Source: a virus. Taken from it: a stretch of 25,287 bases of DNA. How positions within the stretch are numbered: the stretch's first letter is position 1; the number at the start of each line of letters is the position of its first letter. Both the position numbers and the translations under genes were made by a program. Positions 23,373 through 25,287 of this stretch are shown here, piece by piece. Location of the stretch: positions 1 through 25,287 of the IMG/VR virus record IMGVR_UViG_3300001097_000055; one strand, given 5' to 3'. The notes beneath the pieces were generated by a model that was not told where the DNA came from, did no database searches, and was given only the letters and a program-made list of their open reading frames with translations.

Positions 23373-24529
23373 TTAAATTGCTACCAAATAGATCAAATAG
23401 TGGAATGCTAGATTATTCCTATGGCAAAACCATTAGAAGCGATGGGATTCAGAACCTTAGTCAAGATGCAAACTATGGATGGGCAACCACGGGCGCTCGG
23501 TTAGCGGGCAAGAATTGGGCCGGATTAGCCGTACCCATTGGGCCTTTTATATTGCCGATTAATTGCGTCTATAGATCTAGTAGAAGCGAGAATAGAGGCT
23601 TGCAAGGGTTCTCAAGGGTTTATGTATACATCGAATCCGAAGGATCTATAGATTGGACCGTGGAAGCTACAAAGTGGGTAAGCGGGGCAGGCGGAGGGCC
23701 TACTGTTGATGTGGTTACAGCTAGTGCTACAGGAACGTCTTTAAGAGGTTGGGTTACAGTCGGTCTAACACTTCCCGTTTATGCGGGATCGATGCACCGA
23801 ATTCTCGTTAAAAGTGATGCTCCATCATCTAAAATTGTTTACGCCGTACAGGTGGTTGAAGCCCCGTATCAAAATCTCGAAAGTGTGATGGAAGCGGCTG
23901 TTATTGGTGATACCTGGATAGGGCCTTATGATGATGGAGCGGTTGCCACCGATTGGAGTAGGGGCACCAATGACCCCGATAGAGCAACTTTAGGTTCGGC
24001 TGGTTCGGCTGGCGTTATGCGCCGAAATGATCCTTGTGAAGGTGTTAATTCGGTCGAAATTTCGGGGGACGGTCGCTTCACTTCTACGGATCTTCTCCCG
24101 AGCTTTGAAACATCTGATATTTTGTTAGCGCTCGCTGCTAAAGTAGATCTCACAACATCAAATGGTTATATAGCATTATTAGGCGGGGCACTCAGAATAT
24201 TTCGAACCGCGTCTCAACTACGGATTTATCACTATAACGCTGCAAATGATTTTGTATCTAAATACGTCCCATATCCAGACCCGGGCGCTAGTAGTTCGGG
24301 TTGGATGGACATAGTTATTTTATGTCAAAACGCGCTTATGACAGTTTGGGTAAATGGTGTTGCAGCGGATGATGTGACAATACCAGGCGGACACAATGAC
24401 GGTGGTTATTTAGCAGTTGGCTATGAAGGCCACCAAATAGCAATGCCAGCATTCTTTGCCGGCGATATTAGCAAAGATGATGCAACTAATTATATAGATT
24501 ATAGACGCCATGTGAACGGAATATTTTAA
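23369..24529 (+). CDS. Tail protein with LamG/ConA-like lectin domain
   Basis: 386 residues from the ATG at 23369 (an upstream in-frame ATG at 23333 lies in the previous gene). Residues about 240-380 have the jelly-roll pattern of laminin-G/concanavalin-type domains: SDILLALAAKVDL, YIALLGGALRIFRTASQLRI, then WMDIVILCQNALMTVWVNG with the conserved vNG turn, and YLAVGYEGHQIAMPAFFAGDI. Such domains bind sugars on host surfaces. The N-terminal ~200 residues probably anchor the protein to the tail tip and include another beta region (RGWVTVGLTLPVYAGSMH). Receptor-binding role is inferred. Confidence 0.65.
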   Translation: MIKLLPNRSNSGMLDYSYGKTIRSDGIQNLSQDANYGWATTGARLAGKNWAGLAVPIGPFILPINCVYRSSRSENRGLQGFSRVYVYIESEGSIDWTVEATKWVSGAGGGPTVDVVTASATGTSLRGWVTVGLTLPVYAGSMHRILVKSDAPSSKIVYAVQVVEAPYQNLESVMEAAVIGDTWIGPYDDGAVATDWSRGTNDPDRATLGSAGSAGVMRRNDPCEGVNSVEISGDGRFTSTDLLPSFETSDILLALAAKVDLTTSNGYIALLGGALRIFRTASQLRIYHYNAANDFVSKYVPYPDPGASSSGWMDIVILCQNALMTVWVNGVAADDVTIPGGHNDGGYLAVGYEGHQIAMPAFFAGDISKDDATNYIDYRRHVNGIF

Positions 24530-24577
24530 CGGTATTTTATTCATATTTAACAGTAATAACATTCAGAGGATTCAGTT

Positions 24578-24919
24578 ATGAAAAACGCAAATATACAATT
24601 TTATGAAGGTGAAGAAAACACTGTTTCAGTTGCCATTACGGATGATGGAGGTGATGCACTCGATTTAAACGGCCTGGATATCGGCTATCGCGCGTTGGAT
24701 CCATCGGGCCAAAGTGTTGTTTTAGATTTTATCGTAGGATCTGGAATCACTGTTGATGATGCGGCTGGAGGTTTGATTAGCATCGAATTTATTGTTGCCG
24801 ATACGACTCAGGATGTAGGGCAATATCCGCATGAAATTCGGCTCGAAAGTGCTGGATATTCAGAAACCGTTATGACTGGTTTTTTAACGATTTCGGATAG
24901 CACTTTTGTGGGAGTTTAA
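24578..24919 (+). CDS. Small Ig-like baseplate-upper (BppU N-terminal-like) protein
   Basis: 113 residues; ribosome site GAGGA upstream. The pattern F.EGEENTVSVAITDDGGDALDL, then DIGYRALDPSG, AGGLISIEF and QYPHEIRLESAGYSETVMTGFLTIS matches the small beta-sandwich seen at the N-terminus of baseplate upper proteins (.GDt..i...i.d.dG.p.dLtg; T..l..G.Y..ei.l...g...t...G.l.v). Here it stands alone. It probably builds or links side fibres to the tail tip. Confidence 0.65.
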   Translation: MKNANIQFYEGEENTVSVAITDDGGDALDLNGLDIGYRALDPSGQSVVLDFIVGSGITVDDAAGGLISIEFIVADTTQDVGQYPHEIRLESAGYSETVMTGFLTISDSTFVGV

Positions 24920-24920
24920 T

Positions 24921-25287
24921 ATGAAAATAATTAATGCTAATACAAGAACACAATCAATAGAAGGTGGACAGCGGGTTCAATCGCTCACTTTGGGGCAGGG
25001 GAGGCAGTCCATTAATCTGGTTGCTGAGGGTCCATATACTTCAGACCCGTATGATCGGATTGAAGCACTTACCCCAGATCTTTTCGCCCAATTTCGGTAT
25101 CCAGTTTACAACAATACCCAAGTCCTTTTTCGTGACCCCGCATGCACCCTGCCGGTATTTGACGCCGGAAATCACACGATCGGTGGGGTCAAAGATCCGT
25201 TCACCGGGGCCATTATTCTGACTCAGGCTGATGCTGCAAAGCGTCCGCTGTGGATGGGTGAGTCCATCGGGGCGAGGGCTGATGGTA
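24921..25287 (+). CDS. Receptor-binding/fibre protein (partial)
   Basis: Open frame from the ATG at 24921 (GGGAG site upstream, 1 nt after the previous stop) to the right edge, 122 codons, no stop in the window. The start MKIINANTRTQSIEGGQRVQSL, then VLFRDPACTLPVFDAGNHTIGG and TQADAAKRPLWMGESIGARADG resembles the lead-in of phage tail proteins whose lectin-like domain follows (Q.da..rP......G.......DG). The GC content rises visibly after about 25040, so the front of this gene may be a mosaic junction. The remainder is outside the window. Confidence 0.6.
   Translation, partial: MKIINANTRTQSIEGGQRVQSLTLGQGRQSINLVAEGPYTSDPYDRIEALTPDLFAQFRYPVYNNTQVLFRDPACTLPVFDAGNHTIGGVKDPFTGAIILTQADAAKRPLWMGESIGARADG

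Noticed and set aside
24964-25221. 85-codon frame inside the last partial gene
   Set aside because: It lies in another frame of the ATG-24921 gene, which has a ribosome site and tight operon spacing.

Overview
The window is most likely part of a tailed double-stranded DNA phage or prophage (Caudoviricetes) with a siphovirus-type tail and a Mu-like head module. Evidence: a terminase, portal-MuF, protease-scaffold, capsid, connector, tail series in canonical order; an A AAA AAG ribosomal slippage site in the tail assembly chaperone; a 777-residue tape measure with no sheath gene. Base composition looks moderately AT-rich by eye. Shine-Dalgarno sites and sigma70-like promoters point to a bacterial host, which I cannot name. 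No integrase, transposase, lysis gene or tRNA gene is visible, so lifestyle is undecided. The window is cut inside a gene at both ends.

Layout. (1) 1-3070, minus strand: a replication operon read leftward. It has a small ribbon-helix-helix protein, a protein resembling a CHC2 primase zinc-finger domain without its cysteines, and a large PrimPol-like plus DUF927 ATPase protein running off the left edge. (2) 3071-4227: a gene-free divergent region with four 10-bp direct repeats, many copies of TTGGCTAACT in both orientations, a perfect 19-bp inverted repeat around an AT tract, and operator-like palindromes. This is a candidate replication origin and control region. (3) 4228-5730, plus strand: three small early-type genes (an AP2-domain protein and two unknowns), each with its own promoter. 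The last two share a promoter-leader architecture with a hairpin between two CCGAA boxes. (4) 5731-6071: two strong terminators, and an 18-bp promoter-like repeat that occurs once before a possible ~90-nt RNA and once before the terminase genes. (5) 6072-14235: packaging, head and connector genes. (6) 14292-25287: tail tube, frameshifted assembly chaperone, tape measure, tail tip/hub and receptor-binding genes.

How it fits together: the left operon and intergenic repeats probably replicate the genome, the early genes are probably highly expressed modulators, and the rightward late operon packages DNA into a prohead and builds a tail of roughly 115 nm (777 residues at about 0.15 nm per residue). 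Points most worth a second look are the origin-like inverted repeat, the paired structured leaders, the recurrent ATAGGTG motif in intergenic DNA, the possible small RNA between terminators, the frameshift element with its nearby hairpin, and a tRNA-minihelix-like hairpin after the capsid gene.
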